From positions 62,001-126,000 of the forward strand of contig NZ_BMVY01000016.1 in the NCBI RefSeq assembly GCF_014650955.1: 64,000 nucleotides of DNA. Direction: 5' to 3'. The stretch comes from Streptomyces tauricus. GTDB lineage: Bacteria > Actinomycetota > Actinomycetes > Streptomycetales > Streptomycetaceae. Of the stretch, positions 42,606-51,648 are shown one piece after another. Numbering within the stretch: the first letter of the stretch is position 1; each line of letters opens with the position of its first letter. The notes below the pieces were generated by a model, which did no database searches, was not told the DNA's origin, and saw nothing but the letters and a program-made list of their open reading frames with translations. The translations under genes and the position numbers were made by a program.

Positions 42606-44609
42606 GTGACGACCATCCGACGTGACGTACTGACGCTTCCGGTCGCCGAACCCGGCCCCGCCAACCCCCTGCCCCCACTGCGCCCGCTCGCCGGGACGCA
42701 CCACGTGGACGAGCGGGAACGCGCCGGTCTGCCCCGCGACATGGCCCGGCAGATCGCGTACGAGCCGCTGCGCAGCCTCCTGCCCGAGCGCGTCCGGGAC
42801 GGGTACGGCAGAAGCCGTACACCCCGCGAGGTCGCGACGATCGTCCTGGAGAACGACCGGCTGCGCGCCACCGTGCTGCCCGGCTTCGGCGGCCGGGTCG
42901 TCTCCCTCTTCCACAAGCCGTCCGACCGCGAACTCCTCTACCGCAACCCGGTGTTGCAGCCCGCGGACTTCGCGCTCAACGGCGCCTGGTTCTCCGGCGG
43001 CATCGAGTGGAACATCGGCGCCACCGGCCACTCCACCCTCGCCTGCGCACCCCTGCACGCGGCCCGTGTCACCGCCCCCGACGGCACACCGATGCTGCGC
43101 CTGTGGGAGTGGGAGCGGCTGCGCGACCTGCCCTTCCAGGTCGACCTGTGGCTGCCGGAGGGCTCCGACTTCCTGCACGTCGGCGTTCGCGTCCGCAATC
43201 CGCACGAGAAGGCCGCGCCGCTTTACTGGTGGTCCAACACCGCCGTCCCGGAGGCGCGCAGGGTGCTCGCGCCGGCGGAGGAGGCCTGGCACTTCGGGTA
43301 CGAGCGACGGCTGCGCCGGGTGCCTGTCCCGGTGCACGAGGGCGTCGACCGGACGTATCCGCGGCGCGGCGAGTATCCGGCCGACTTCTTCTACGAGGTG
43401 CCCGACGGGCAGCGGCGCTGGATCGCCGCCCTGGACGAGGCCGGGCGCGGGCTGGTGCAGACATCCACCGACATCCTGCGCGGACGCAAACTCTTCGTGT
43501 GGGGCACCGGCGCCGGCGGGCGCCGCTGGCAGGAATGGCTCACCGAACCCGGCACCGAGGGCTACTGCGAGATCCAGGCGGGGCTCGCCCGCACCCAGTT
43601 GGAGCACGTACGCCTCGACGCGGAGAGCGAGGTGAGCTGGCTGGAGGCGTACGGGCCGCTGAACGCCGAGCCGGGCCCCGTGCACGGCGGCGACTGGGCC
43701 GCCGCCCGCTCCGAGGTCGAGGCCGGGCTCGAACAAGCCCTGCCGCGCGGGGAGTTCGAGACGGCGTACGAGCACTGGCTGACGTCCGCCGACACCGAAC
43801 CCGGCGAGGTGCTCGCCGTCGGCTCCGGCTGGGGCGCCCTCGAAGTCCTGCGCGCCGCCCACAAGTTGCCCGGCACGCCCTTCGACGAGTCCACGCTCGG
43901 CAACGCCCAGCGGCCCTGGGCGGAGCTGCTCGGCTCCGGTTCCTTCCCGGAGCCCCGCCGGGTCGGACCGCCCGGCGAGACACTGGTCGCCCCGCACTGG
44001 CGGGACATGCTGGAGACGGCCCCCGCCGAACCGCTCGCCGAGTACCACCTGGGGATCGCCCAGTGGCACGCGGGCGACCGGGCCCAGGCCGTGCGCAGCT
44101 GGGAACGCGGCCTCGAACTCGCCCCGTCCGTCTGGCCGTTGCTGCGCTGCCTCGCCGTCGCCGACCAGGAGGCCGGCAACCGGGAACGGGCCGCCGACCG
44201 GTACGCGGACGCCTTCGACGACCTGTGCCAGGAGCGGCGCGACGACGGCGAGACCTGGACCACGGCCACCGCCGCGCTCGGCCGCGAGGCGATCGGCGCG
44301 CTGCTCGCGGCAGGGCGTGCCGCGGACGCGCGGTCCGTGTGGGAACGGCTGCTCCCGGCGACCCGCGAACGCGGCCGGTTCCGGCTGATCGAGGCCCAGT
44401 TGCTGCTCGCCGAGGGCCACAGGGACGCGGCGCGTGCCGTCTTCGACGCCGGGTTCGAGGTGGCCGACCTGCGCGAGGGGGCCGAGGCGATCGGGGAGTT
44501 GTGGTCCCGGATCACCGACGAACCCCTGCCGGAGCGCTACGACTTCCGGATGCGCCCGCCCGGCACCGACAGCACCGAAGACACCGGCAGCACCGACAGC
44601 ACCGGCTGA
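42606..44609 (+). CDS. DUF5107 domain protein with C-terminal TPR-like repeats
   Basis: A 667-aa protein. Residues about 70-360 form a beta-sandwich DUF5107 domain (VLENDRLRATVLPGFGGRVVSLFHK, FALNGAWFSGGIEWNIGATGHS, LYWWSNTAVPEA), related to sugar-mutarotase-like folds and usually found with sugar metabolism. The C-terminal half (about 400-640) has TPR-like helices, e.g. LAEYHLGIAQWHAGDRAQAV and ERAADRYADAFDDL. It ends with a TDSTEDTGSTDSTG low-complexity tail. No signal peptide is visible. GTG 42606 starts the frame; the ribosome site is weak. It is convergent with the VOC gene, with a 1-bp gap. Confidence 0.82.
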   Translation: MTTIRRDVLTLPVAEPGPANPLPPLRPLAGTHHVDERERAGLPRDMARQIAYEPLRSLLPERVRDGYGRSRTPREVATIVLENDRLRATVLPGFGGRVVSLFHKPSDRELLYRNPVLQPADFALNGAWFSGGIEWNIGATGHSTLACAPLHAARVTAPDGTPMLRLWEWERLRDLPFQVDLWLPEGSDFLHVGVRVRNPHEKAAPLYWWSNTAVPEARRVLAPAEEAWHFGYERRLRRVPVPVHEGVDRTYPRRGEYPADFFYEVPDGQRRWIAALDEAGRGLVQTSTDILRGRKLFVWGTGAGGRRWQEWLTEPGTEGYCEIQAGLARTQLEHVRLDAESEVSWLEAYGPLNAEPGPVHGGDWAAARSEVEAGLEQALPRGEFETAYEHWLTSADTEPGEVLAVGSGWGALEVLRAAHKLPGTPFDESTLGNAQRPWAELLGSGSFPEPRRVGPPGETLVAPHWRDMLETAPAEPLAEYHLGIAQWHAGDRAQAVRSWERGLELAPSVWPLLRCLAVADQEAGNRERAADRYADAFDDLCQERRDDGETWTTATAALGREAIGALLAAGRAADARSVWERLLPATRERGRFRLIEAQLLLAEGHRDAARAVFDAGFEVADLREGAEAIGELWSRITDEPLPERYDFRMRPPGTDSTEDTGSTDSTG

Positions 44610-44610
44610 C

Positions 44611-44964
44611 CTACGGTGCCGTGCGGCGGTCCGCGTACTCGTACACGTAACCGTCCGGGTGCATCGCGATCAGGTTGCGTCCCGCGGGTGTCGCCACCGG
44701 GCCCGCGACGACGTGTGCGCCCGACTCGCTGAGCACCCGGTGGGCCTCGTCGACGTCCTTGACCGCGATGGTCGCCGAGACCTTGCGGAGCACTTCCAGC
44801 TCCGACTCCGGCCCGCTCATCAACAGGAAGCAGCCGACGGCGGCGACGGAGACCCCGCCGCGCTCGAAGCGTTGCGCCGGTCCGCCGGCCAGTCTCTCGT
44901 AGAAGGGGACCGCAGCCTCCAGGTCATCGACGCAGATGCGCAGCGTGGCTCCCAGAATGTCCAT
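44611..44964 (-). CDS. VOC-family (glyoxalase-like) protein
   Basis: A 117-aa single-chain vicinal oxygen chelate protein with two beta-alpha-beta-beta-beta halves: ILGATLRICVDDLEAAVPFYERL and VSATIAVKDVDEAHRVLSESG, ending NLIAMHPDGYVYEYAD. The typical metal ligands are only partly recognisable, so catalysis is uncertain; relatives include resistance proteins and isomerases. ATG 44964 is used; the longer frame to 45096 is Arg-rich and implausible. Confidence 0.82.
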   Translation of the reverse strand: MDILGATLRICVDDLEAAVPFYERLAGGPAQRFERGGVSVAAVGCFLLMSGPESELEVLRKVSATIAVKDVDEAHRVLSESGAHVVAGPVATPAGRNLIAMHPDGYVYEYADRRTAP

Positions 44965-45085
44965 GCGAACGAGCCTAGTTGGGGTCGGCCGGGAAGGAGA
45001 TCGTTTCGTACGGATCCCGTGTCCCGGCGCGTCCGGTCCGGTCCGGCGGGCGTTACGCACCGGGGGCCGCGGGTACCCGGAGCGC

Positions 45086-45529
45086 ATGGACCGCATCGAT
45101 CACATGGAACATCTGGACAAGCATCTGGCCGACGAGCTGGCGCAGGTGGCCCGCGACGCGATACGCGAGGAGCTGCGGGAACAGACCCGCAAGCAGCGCC
45201 GCACGGCCGCGCTGTACGCCGCGTCCGGCGCCGTGGCCCTGTACGCGGGCGCGGCCCTCGCGCTCACGGTCGGTCTCGCCCTCGCGATCGGCCTGCCCGA
45301 CTGGGCCGCCGCGCTGATCACCGCCGCCGTGCTCGGCGCGCTGGCGTACGTCCTGCGCAACGCGGCGCGGCCGTCGGCGTCCCGGCCCGCGACGGGCGGC
45401 GCCGCCCAGGCGCCCGGCGACGGCGTCACCACCGGTACGGTTCCGGGCGCGCCGGCCGACGGGCCCGCCGTGCCCCCGATGCCGCCGGTCGCCCCCAGCA
45501 ACGCGGCACCGCACACCCGGGCCCGGTGA
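45086..45529 (+). CDS. phage-holin-family (DUF1469-like) membrane protein
   Basis: A 147-aa protein with an amphipathic N-terminal helix (DKHLADELAQVARDAIREEL), two adjacent membrane helices (ALYAASGAVALYAGAALAL and WAAALITAAVLGALAYVL), and a Pro/Ala-rich C-terminal tail. Such proteins are common stress-associated membrane proteins in actinobacteria and do not imply a prophage. GGAG precedes ATG 45086. A GGGTAC box at 45071-45076 recalls the -10 of SigB-type promoters, but its upstream GNNT lies 17 bp away, slightly too far. Confidence 0.8.
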   Translation: MDRIDHMEHLDKHLADELAQVARDAIREELREQTRKQRRTAALYAASGAVALYAGAALALTVGLALAIGLPDWAAALITAAVLGALAYVLRNAARPSASRPATGGAAQAPGDGVTTGTVPGAPADGPAVPPMPPVAPSNAAPHTRAR

Positions 45530-45786
45530 CCCGCGGCGCGGCCCGCACCCCCGAGCCGACCGGGGCCACAACGACGTGGCCCCGGTCTTCGCTGCCCGCC
45601 TCCGTGCCCGCCCCGTACGGCGCGAAGTCCTCTTCCGGGGCTGCGGAGGAAGCCGTCCTGCGGTAGAAGTCGAGGGAGCCGCGCTCGTCCTCCAAGGCCG
45701 TCGGAACCCCGGGAGTCCGACGTTTGGGCACCCCGGCCAGGGGGACGCGGAAAGCCCCGTTCGAGTGATTCCGCCGGAGGCGACCC

Positions 45787-47226
45787 ATGAGCCGACCGAT
45801 GCGCCGAGGCACGAACCGCCCCCGCGTCGTGATCGTCGGGGCGGGTTTCGCCGGGTACCGGGCGGCGCAGGCCCTGTCCCGGTCGGCCCGGGGCAAGGCC
45901 GGCCCGCTGGACATCGTGCTGCTGAACCCGACGGACTACTTCCTCTATCTGCCCCTGCTGCCCCAGGTGGCCGCGGGTGTCCTGGAACCGCGCCGCGTCA
46001 CCGTCTCGCTGACCGGCACCCTGCCCCGGGTGCGCCTGGTGCTCGGCGAGGCGGACGGCATCGACCTCGACGCGCGCACCGTCCGCTACACCGGCCCCGA
46101 GGGCGACGAGGGCACGCTCTCCTACGACCGGCTCGTCCTCGCCGCAGGCAGCGTCAACAAACTGCTGCCGGTCCCCGGTGTGACCGAGCACGCGCACGGC
46201 TTCCGGGGACTGCCCGAGGCGCTGTACCTGCGCGACCACGTGACCCGCCAGGTGGAACTCGCGTCCGCCGAGGACGACCCGGCGATCAGCGCCGCCCGGT
46301 GCACGTTCGTCGTCGTCGGCGCCGGTTACACCGGTACCGAAGTGGCCGCCCACGGCCAGCTGTTCACCGACGCCCTGGTGCGCAGGCAGCCGCACCGGAC
46401 CGGTCTGTGGCCCCGCTGGACCCTGATCGACATCGCGCCCCGCGTGCTGCCGGAGATGGACGAGCGCCTGTCCCGTACCGCCGACCGCGTGCTGCGGCAA
46501 CGGGGCGTCGAGATCCGTACCGGCACATCCGTGAAGGAGGTCACCCGGCACGGGGTCCTGCTCAGCGACGGCGACTTCCTCAGCACCCGGACCCTGGTCT
46601 GGTGCGTCGGTGTACGGCCCGATCCGCTGGCCGCCGGACTCGGACTGGCCATGGAGCAGGGCCGGCTGCTCGTCGAACCGACCCTCCAGGTGCCCGGCCG
46701 CCCCGAGGTGTTCGCCTGCGGTGACGCGGCGGCCGTACCCGACCTGGAGAAACCGGGCCGGTACACGCCGATGACCGCCCAGCACGCCTGGCGGCAGGGC
46801 AAGGCGGCGGGACGCAACGTCGCGGCCTCTCTCGGCATCGGCGAGCCCCGTGCCTACCGCCACCGCGACCTGGGCTTCGTCGTCGACCTCGGCGGGGTGA
46901 AGGCCGCCGCCAACCCGCTCGGCGTCCCGCTCTCCGGACCGGCCGCCGGCGCCGTCACCCGCGGCTACCACCTGGCCGCGATGCCGGGCAACCGTGTCCG
47001 GGTCGCCGCCGACTGGCTCCTGGACGCCGTGCTGCCACGCCAGGGCGTACAGCTCGGCCTCGTCCGGTCCTGGTCGGTCCCGCTGGACACGGCCTCGCCC
47101 GAGGTGGCCCGGGTGCCGGGCCGGCCCGAGCGCCCGAAGACCGGGGAGCCCGCCCCGGAAGCACCCGCACGCCCCGACAAGCCGGCCGATCCCGGACCCG
47201 GACCCTCTGTGGAAGGAACGACATGA
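45787..47226 (+). CDS. type II NADH dehydrogenase-like FAD oxidoreductase
   Basis: A 479-aa flavoprotein of the NDH-2 family, which passes electrons from NADH to quinone without pumping protons. FAD loop VVIVGAGFAGYRAAQALS, NAD loop FVVVGAGYTGTEVAAHG, and the family blocks PLLPQVAAG and FACGDAAAVPD followed by TAQHAWRQGKAAGRNV. The last 60 residues are Pro-rich and probably disordered. GGAGG lies 7 bases before ATG 45787. It opens an operon with transketolase (4-base overlap) and a LigD-type polymerase. The 257-bp gap upstream shows no gene. Confidence 0.9.
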   Translation: MSRPMRRGTNRPRVVIVGAGFAGYRAAQALSRSARGKAGPLDIVLLNPTDYFLYLPLLPQVAAGVLEPRRVTVSLTGTLPRVRLVLGEADGIDLDARTVRYTGPEGDEGTLSYDRLVLAAGSVNKLLPVPGVTEHAHGFRGLPEALYLRDHVTRQVELASAEDDPAISAARCTFVVVGAGYTGTEVAAHGQLFTDALVRRQPHRTGLWPRWTLIDIAPRVLPEMDERLSRTADRVLRQRGVEIRTGTSVKEVTRHGVLLSDGDFLSTRTLVWCVGVRPDPLAAGLGLAMEQGRLLVEPTLQVPGRPEVFACGDAAAVPDLEKPGRYTPMTAQHAWRQGKAAGRNVAASLGIGEPRAYRHRDLGFVVDLGGVKAAANPLGVPLSGPAAGAVTRGYHLAAMPGNRVRVAADWLLDAVLPRQGVQLGLVRSWSVPLDTASPEVARVPGRPERPKTGEPAPEAPARPDKPADPGPGPSVEGTT

Positions 47227-49070
47227 ACACCCCCCACCTCACCGAACTGGGGCAGCAGCTGCGCGTGGACAGCGTGCGCGCCGCCGCCGCGGCGGGCTCC
47301 GGGCACCCCACCTCCTCGATGTCCGCCGCCGACCTCATGGCGGTCCTGCTCGCCCGGCAGCTGCGCTACGACTTCGAGCGGCCCTCCCATCCGGGCAACG
47401 ACCGGTTCGTCCTGTCCAAGGGGCACGCCTCGCCGCTGCTGTACGCCGCGTACAAGGCCGCCGGGGCCATCGACGACAGCGAACTGCTGACGTTCCGCAC
47501 GCTGGGCAGCCGTCTCGAAGGGCATCCGACACCGCGCCGGCTGCCGTGGGTGGAGACCGCCACCGGTTCGCTGGGCCAGGGACTGCCCGTCGGCGTGGGC
47601 ATCGCCCTGTCGGGCAAGCGGCTCGACCGGGTGGGCTACCGCGTATGGGTGCTGTGCGGCGACAGCGAGCTGGCCGAGGGCTCCGTGTGGGAGGCCGCCG
47701 AGCACGCCGCGTACGAGAACCTCGACAACCTCACCGTGATCGTCGACGTCAACCGGCTCGGCCAGCGCGGCCCCACCCGGCACGGCCACGACCTCGACGC
47801 GTACGCCCGCCGCTTCCAGGCCTTCGGCTGGCACACCGTCGAGGTCGACGGACACGACGTCGAGGACATCGAGCGGGCGTACGGCGAGGCCGTGTCCACG
47901 GCCGGACAGCCGACCGTGGTCCTGGCCCGCACCCTCAAGGGCAAGGGCGTCGCGTCGGTGCAGGACCGCGAGGGCCTGCACGGCAAGCCGCTGCCCGACG
48001 CCGACGAGGCGATCGAGGAGCTGGGCGGGGTGCGCGACCTGCGCGTCGAGATCCAGCAGCCGCCCGCGGCCCGGATGCTGCACGCCGTACGGGCCGGACA
48101 TCTGGACCTGCCGCGCTGGGAGACGGGCGACGAGGTCGCCACCCGGGACGCCTACGGCCAGGCGCTCGCAGCGCTCGGCTCCTCGCGCGCGGACGTCGTC
48201 GCCCTCGACGGCGAGGTGAGCGACTCCACCCGCGCCGAGTTCTTCGCGAAGGAGCACCCCGAGCGGTTCTTCGAGTGCTACATCGCCGAACAGCAGCTCG
48301 TCGCGGCCGCCGTCGGGCTCGCCACCCGCGGCTGGGTGCCGTTCGCCTCCAGCTTCGCCGCGTTCCTCACCCGCGCCCACGACTTCGTCCGGATGGCGGC
48401 GGTCAGCGGTACGGGCATCAACCTCGTCGGCTCGCACGCGGGTGTCTCGATCGGCGAGGACGGGCCCTCGCAGATGGGCGTCGAGGACCTGGCCATGTTC
48501 CGGGCGGTGCACGGCTCGACCGTGCTCTACCCGTGCGACGCCCCCCAGACGGCCGCGCTCGTCGCCACCATGGCGGGCCTCGACGGCATCCGCTACCTGC
48601 GGACCTCACGCGGCGCGATGCCCGTCCTGTACGGCCCCGACGAGGAGTTCCCCGTCGGCGGCAGCAAGGTGCTCAGGCGCTCCACGGACGACCGGCTGAC
48701 CGTCGTCGCCGCCGGTGTGACCGTGCACGAGGCGCTGAAGGCCGCGGACGCGCTCGCCGCCGACGGCATCGCCGTACGGGTCGTCGACCTGTACTCCGTC
48801 AAGCCCGTCGACCGCGAGACCCTGCGCGAGGCCGCCGAGCAGACCGGCTGCCTGCTCACCGTCGAGGACCACCACCCGGAGGGCGGCATCGGCGACGCGG
48901 TCCTGGACGCCTTCCTCGACGGCCGCCCCACCCCGCGCCTGGTCCGCCTCGCCGTGCGCGACATGCCCGGGTCGGCCACCCCCGCCGAGCAGCTGCACGC
49001 GGCGGGCATCGACGCCGAGTCCATCGTGGCCTCGGTGAAACTGCTGGTGGAGAACGCGGTGGTGCGATGA
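47223..49070 (+). CDS. tkt: transketolase
   Basis: A 615-aa thiamine-diphosphate enzyme moving two-carbon units in the pentose phosphate pathway. The N-terminal domain has GSGHPTSSMSAADLMAVL, GHASPLLYAAYKAAG, LGQGLPVGVGIALSG and the ThDP/Mg loop CGDSELAEGSVWEAAE; the pyrimidine domain has ECYIAEQQLVAAAVGLA with the activating Glu, and a C-terminal domain follows. At about 615 aa it is of the shorter, animal/actinobacterial type rather than the 660-aa E. coli type, so it is probably an accessory copy. It overlaps both neighbours by 4 bases. Confidence 0.92.
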   Translation: MNTPHLTELGQQLRVDSVRAAAAAGSGHPTSSMSAADLMAVLLARQLRYDFERPSHPGNDRFVLSKGHASPLLYAAYKAAGAIDDSELLTFRTLGSRLEGHPTPRRLPWVETATGSLGQGLPVGVGIALSGKRLDRVGYRVWVLCGDSELAEGSVWEAAEHAAYENLDNLTVIVDVNRLGQRGPTRHGHDLDAYARRFQAFGWHTVEVDGHDVEDIERAYGEAVSTAGQPTVVLARTLKGKGVASVQDREGLHGKPLPDADEAIEELGGVRDLRVEIQQPPAARMLHAVRAGHLDLPRWETGDEVATRDAYGQALAALGSSRADVVALDGEVSDSTRAEFFAKEHPERFFECYIAEQQLVAAAVGLATRGWVPFASSFAAFLTRAHDFVRMAAVSGTGINLVGSHAGVSIGEDGPSQMGVEDLAMFRAVHGSTVLYPCDAPQTAALVATMAGLDGIRYLRTSRGAMPVLYGPDEEFPVGGSKVLRRSTDDRLTVVAAGVTVHEALKAADALAADGIAVRVVDLYSVKPVDRETLREAAEQTGCLLTVEDHHPEGGIGDAVLDAFLDGRPTPRLVRLAVRDMPGSATPAEQLHAAGIDAESIVASVKLLVENAVVR

Positions 49071-49987
49071 CCTCCGTACGCGCGGGCCGGCGCACCGTCG
49101 AGGTGCACCGCCCGGACAAGGTGATGTTCCCCGGCACGGGAGGGGCGAAGGAGTACACGAAGGCGGACGTCGTCGCGTACTACCGGGAGATCGCCCCGTT
49201 CATGCTGCCGCACCTGCGGGGGCGGCCCCTGATGCTGGAGCGGCACCCGGACGGGCTCGACGGGCCGAAGTTCATGCAGAAGAACGTCCAGGACCACTAT
49301 CCGGACTGGATCAGCCGGATCGAGGTGCCCAAGGAGGGCGGCACGGTCCTGCACCCCGTCTGCGAGGACACCGCCACCCTCGTCTACCTCGCCGACCAGG
49401 CCGCCCTGACCCTGCACCGGTGGCTCGCCCGGATCGCGTCCGACGGCACGGTCGACCGGCCCGACCGGCTGGTCTTCGACCTCGACCCCGCCACCGACGA
49501 CTTCGAGCCGGTACGCGACACCGCCCGGCTCCTCGGTGAACTCCTCGACGAACTGCGGCTGCCGTCGGCACTGATGACCACCGGCTCACGCGGACTGCAC
49601 GTCGTCGTCCCCCTCGACGGGCGGCACGGCTTCGACGAGGTGCACACCTTCGCCAAGGACGTCGCCGACACGCTCGCCGAGGCACACCCCGACCGGCTCA
49701 CCACCGAGGCCCGCAAGAAGGACCGCGGCGACCGGCTCTATCTGGACATCCAGCGCAACGCCTACGCCCAGACCACCGTCGCCCCCTTCACCGTCCGCGC
49801 CAGGCCGGGCGCCCCGGTCGCCATGCCCGTGCGGTGGGACCAGCTCGAAGACGCCGAACTCGGCCCGCGCCGCTGGACGATCGCCGACGCGGCCGACCAG
49901 GCCCGCACGAACCCCTGGTCAGGGCTGCTGCGCAGCGGGCGCGCGCTCGGGCCCGCCAGGCGGCGGCTGAACGCCCTGCGCGGCTGA
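49067..49987 (+). CDS. stand-alone LigD polymerase-domain protein (NHEJ-type)
   Basis: A 306-aa archaeo-eukaryotic primase-type polymerase equal to the PolDom of LigD, used in non-homologous end joining for gap filling, preferring ribonucleotides. Features: VEVHRPDKVMFPG, RPLMLERHPDG, LVYLADQAALTLHRW, the catalytic carboxylates in LVFDLDPATDD, SRGLHVVVPL with the catalytic His, and DIQRNAYAQTTVAPFTVRA. No ligase or nuclease domain and no ku gene are present here, so partners must be encoded elsewhere. The ATG overlaps the transketolase stop by 4 bases, an unusual operon partner. Confidence 0.92.
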   Translation: MTSVRAGRRTVEVHRPDKVMFPGTGGAKEYTKADVVAYYREIAPFMLPHLRGRPLMLERHPDGLDGPKFMQKNVQDHYPDWISRIEVPKEGGTVLHPVCEDTATLVYLADQAALTLHRWLARIASDGTVDRPDRLVFDLDPATDDFEPVRDTARLLGELLDELRLPSALMTTGSRGLHVVVPLDGRHGFDEVHTFAKDVADTLAEAHPDRLTTEARKKDRGDRLYLDIQRNAYAQTTVAPFTVRARPGAPVAMPVRWDQLEDAELGPRRWTIADAADQARTNPWSGLLRSGRALGPARRRLNALRG

Positions 49988-50046
49988 GCGCCGACACTCG
50001 CAGGTTTGGTCAACGATCGGCCGGTCACTCGGTGTTCGAGGTGGCC

Positions 50047-50403
50047 ATGTCGAACACATCCAACACATCAGATTCACAGAGTTCATCGAACTCATCCAAG
50101 GGCAGGCGGAAGGAAGCGGCGGACGACGAAGAGCTGGGTCCCATGGACGTGCTGCGCCAGGCACGCGCCCAGCTCGCCGAACTGACCGGCATGGAGGCCG
50201 AGTCGGTGTCGTCGTTCGAACGCACCGAGGACGGCTGGTCGTTGGAGATCGAGGTCCTGGAGCTGGTCCGGGTCCCCGACACGATGAGTCTGCTCGCGAG
50301 CTACGAGGTGACCCTCGACCCGCGCGGCGAACTCACCGGATACCGACGCGTCCGTCGTTACGAACGCGGCAGGGCCGACAACCGGAAATCCGGCGGCCGC
50401 TAG
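50047..50403 (+). CDS. gvpO: gas vesicle protein GvpO
   Basis: A 118-aa protein, first gene of the gas vesicle cluster. A Ser/Asn/Thr-rich disordered N-terminus (SSSNSSKGRRKEAADDEE) precedes the GvpO domain: VLRQARAQLAELTGMEAE, GWSLEIEVLELVRVPDTMSL and YEVTLDPRGELTGYRRVRRY. GvpO proteins are needed for vesicle formation in haloarchaea, where they affect gvpA expression. ATG 50047 is chosen for GAGG seven bases upstream; GTG 50041 is possible. Only 59 bp separate it from the polymerase gene, so a promoter here or read-through are both possible. Confidence 0.9.
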   Translation: MSNTSNTSDSQSSSNSSKGRRKEAADDEELGPMDVLRQARAQLAELTGMEAESVSSFERTEDGWSLEIEVLELVRVPDTMSLLASYEVTLDPRGELTGYRRVRRYERGRADNRKSGGR

Positions 50404-50451
50404 CCCGTCCACCTGCCCACACACCCCAACAGACAAGGAGGGCCGGTCGGT

Positions 50452-50877
50452 ATGACCGTTGTCCCGGCACAGCAATCCGGTGGTGGAGGCGGCTCCAGCG
50501 GCCTCTACGACGTCCTGGAGCTCGTTCTCGACAGGGGGCTCGTCATCGATGCCTTCATCCGGGTCTCCCTCGTCGGTATCGAGATCCTCAAGATCGATAT
50601 CCGTGTCGTCATAGCCAGCGTCGACACCTACCTGCGCTTCGCCGAGGCGTGCAACCGCCTCGACCTGGAAGCCGGACCCAAGCGCAGCCCCGGACTGCCC
50701 GACCTGGTCGGCTCGATCACCGAGTCCGGCGCGAAGGGCAAGTCCAAGGGAGCCCTGTCGGGCGCCGCCGAGACCATCTCCGACGCGTTCAAGCAGTCCC
50801 GCGAGGAGAGCCAGTCCGAGTCGCGCCCGCGCGCCCGCAAGGCCGCCGCCTCGCGCCGTAAGGAGGAGCAGGAGTGA
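50452..50877 (+). CDS. gvpA: gas vesicle structural protein GvpA, with C-terminal extension
   Basis: A 141-aa member of the family that forms the vesicle shell. The conserved core is residues about 15-77: LYDVLELVLDRGLVIDAFIR, SLVGIEILKIDIRVV and TYLRFAEACNRL. Typical GvpA is 70-80 aa; here about 65 extra residues rich in Ser, Lys, Arg and Glu follow. AAGGAGG lies before the ATG, the strongest ribosome site of the cluster, as expected for a structural protein. It overlaps gvpF by 4 bases. Confidence 0.93.
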   Translation: MTVVPAQQSGGGGGSSGLYDVLELVLDRGLVIDAFIRVSLVGIEILKIDIRVVIASVDTYLRFAEACNRLDLEAGPKRSPGLPDLVGSITESGAKGKSKGALSGAAETISDAFKQSREESQSESRPRARKAAASRRKEEQE

Positions 50878-51623
50878 GCACGTACGTCTACGGCATCACG
50901 TCCAGTTCGCTGCCCACGCTCCCGGACGGCACGGAAGGTGTCGGCGAGCCGGCGATGCCGGTGCGCGTCATCAAGGAGGGCGACCTCGCCGCGGTCGTCA
51001 GCGACGCGCCCGAGGGGCTGCGGCCCAAGCGCAGGGACCTGCTCGCCCACCAGAACGTACTGGCCGAGGCGGGTGCGGGCGGCCCGGTGCTGCCCATGCG
51101 CTTCGGCAGTGTCTCCACCGACGACGCGGCCGTGGCCGGGGTGCTCGCCGAGCGCGCCGACCACTTCAAGGAGCGCCTCGACGCGCTCGCGGGCAAGGTC
51201 GAGTACAACGTCAAGGCCACGCATGACGAAGAGGCCGTACTGCACCGCGTGATGTCCGAGAACCCTGAGGTCAGGGCGCTCACCGAGGCCAACCGCAGCG
51301 CGGGCGGCGGCAACTACGACGACAAGCTGCGGCTCGGCGAGATGGTGGTCGCCGCGGTGAAGAACCGCGAGGTCGAGGACGCCGCCGAGATCCAGCGGGC
51401 GCTGGAGCCCGCCGCCGCCTCCGTGAGTGTGGGACCCGAGTCCACCGGCTGGCTGGCGAACCTCTCGTTCCTGGTGGCCCGCGACTCGGCCGAGACGTTC
51501 ATCGAGGCCGTCGAAGAGGTCCGCAAGGCACACCCGCACCTCGATCTGCGGGTCCACGGGCCGCTGCCCCCCTACAGCTTCGTCGAGCCGGGCCCCTCCC
51601 AGCCCGCCGAGGCGAGCAAGTGA
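50874..51623 (+). CDS. gvpF: gas vesicle protein GvpF (GvpF/L family)
   Basis: A 249-aa minor vesicle protein of the GvpF/GvpL family: N-terminal STYVYGITSSS, DLAAVVSDAP, LLAHQNVLAEA, VLPMRFGSVS and the C-terminal GPLPPYSFVE are all family blocks. These proteins are thought to help nucleate the shell. GTG 50874 overlaps the gvpA stop. A second family member (gvpL) lies at 54152. Confidence 0.92.
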   Translation: MSTYVYGITSSSLPTLPDGTEGVGEPAMPVRVIKEGDLAAVVSDAPEGLRPKRRDLLAHQNVLAEAGAGGPVLPMRFGSVSTDDAAVAGVLAERADHFKERLDALAGKVEYNVKATHDEEAVLHRVMSENPEVRALTEANRSAGGGNYDDKLRLGEMVVAAVKNREVEDAAEIQRALEPAAASVSVGPESTGWLANLSFLVARDSAETFIEAVEEVRKAHPHLDLRVHGPLPPYSFVEPGPSQPAEASK

Positions 51624-51648
51624 ACGCCTGAGCACAGGAGTTGATGAC

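Noticed and set aside
33158..45009. Exact 18-bp match GGAAGGAGATCGTTTCGT at 33158-33175 and 44992-45009
   Set aside because: One copy is a ribosome site with the GntR start, the other lies upstream of the holin-family gene without a start at the same place. Two copies containing a purine-rich ribosome-site core are not enough to claim a shared element.
45086..45529. Holin-family protein as a sign of a prophage
   Set aside because: No integrase, structural phage genes, endolysin or attachment repeats are nearby; this membrane family is common in actinobacterial chromosomes.
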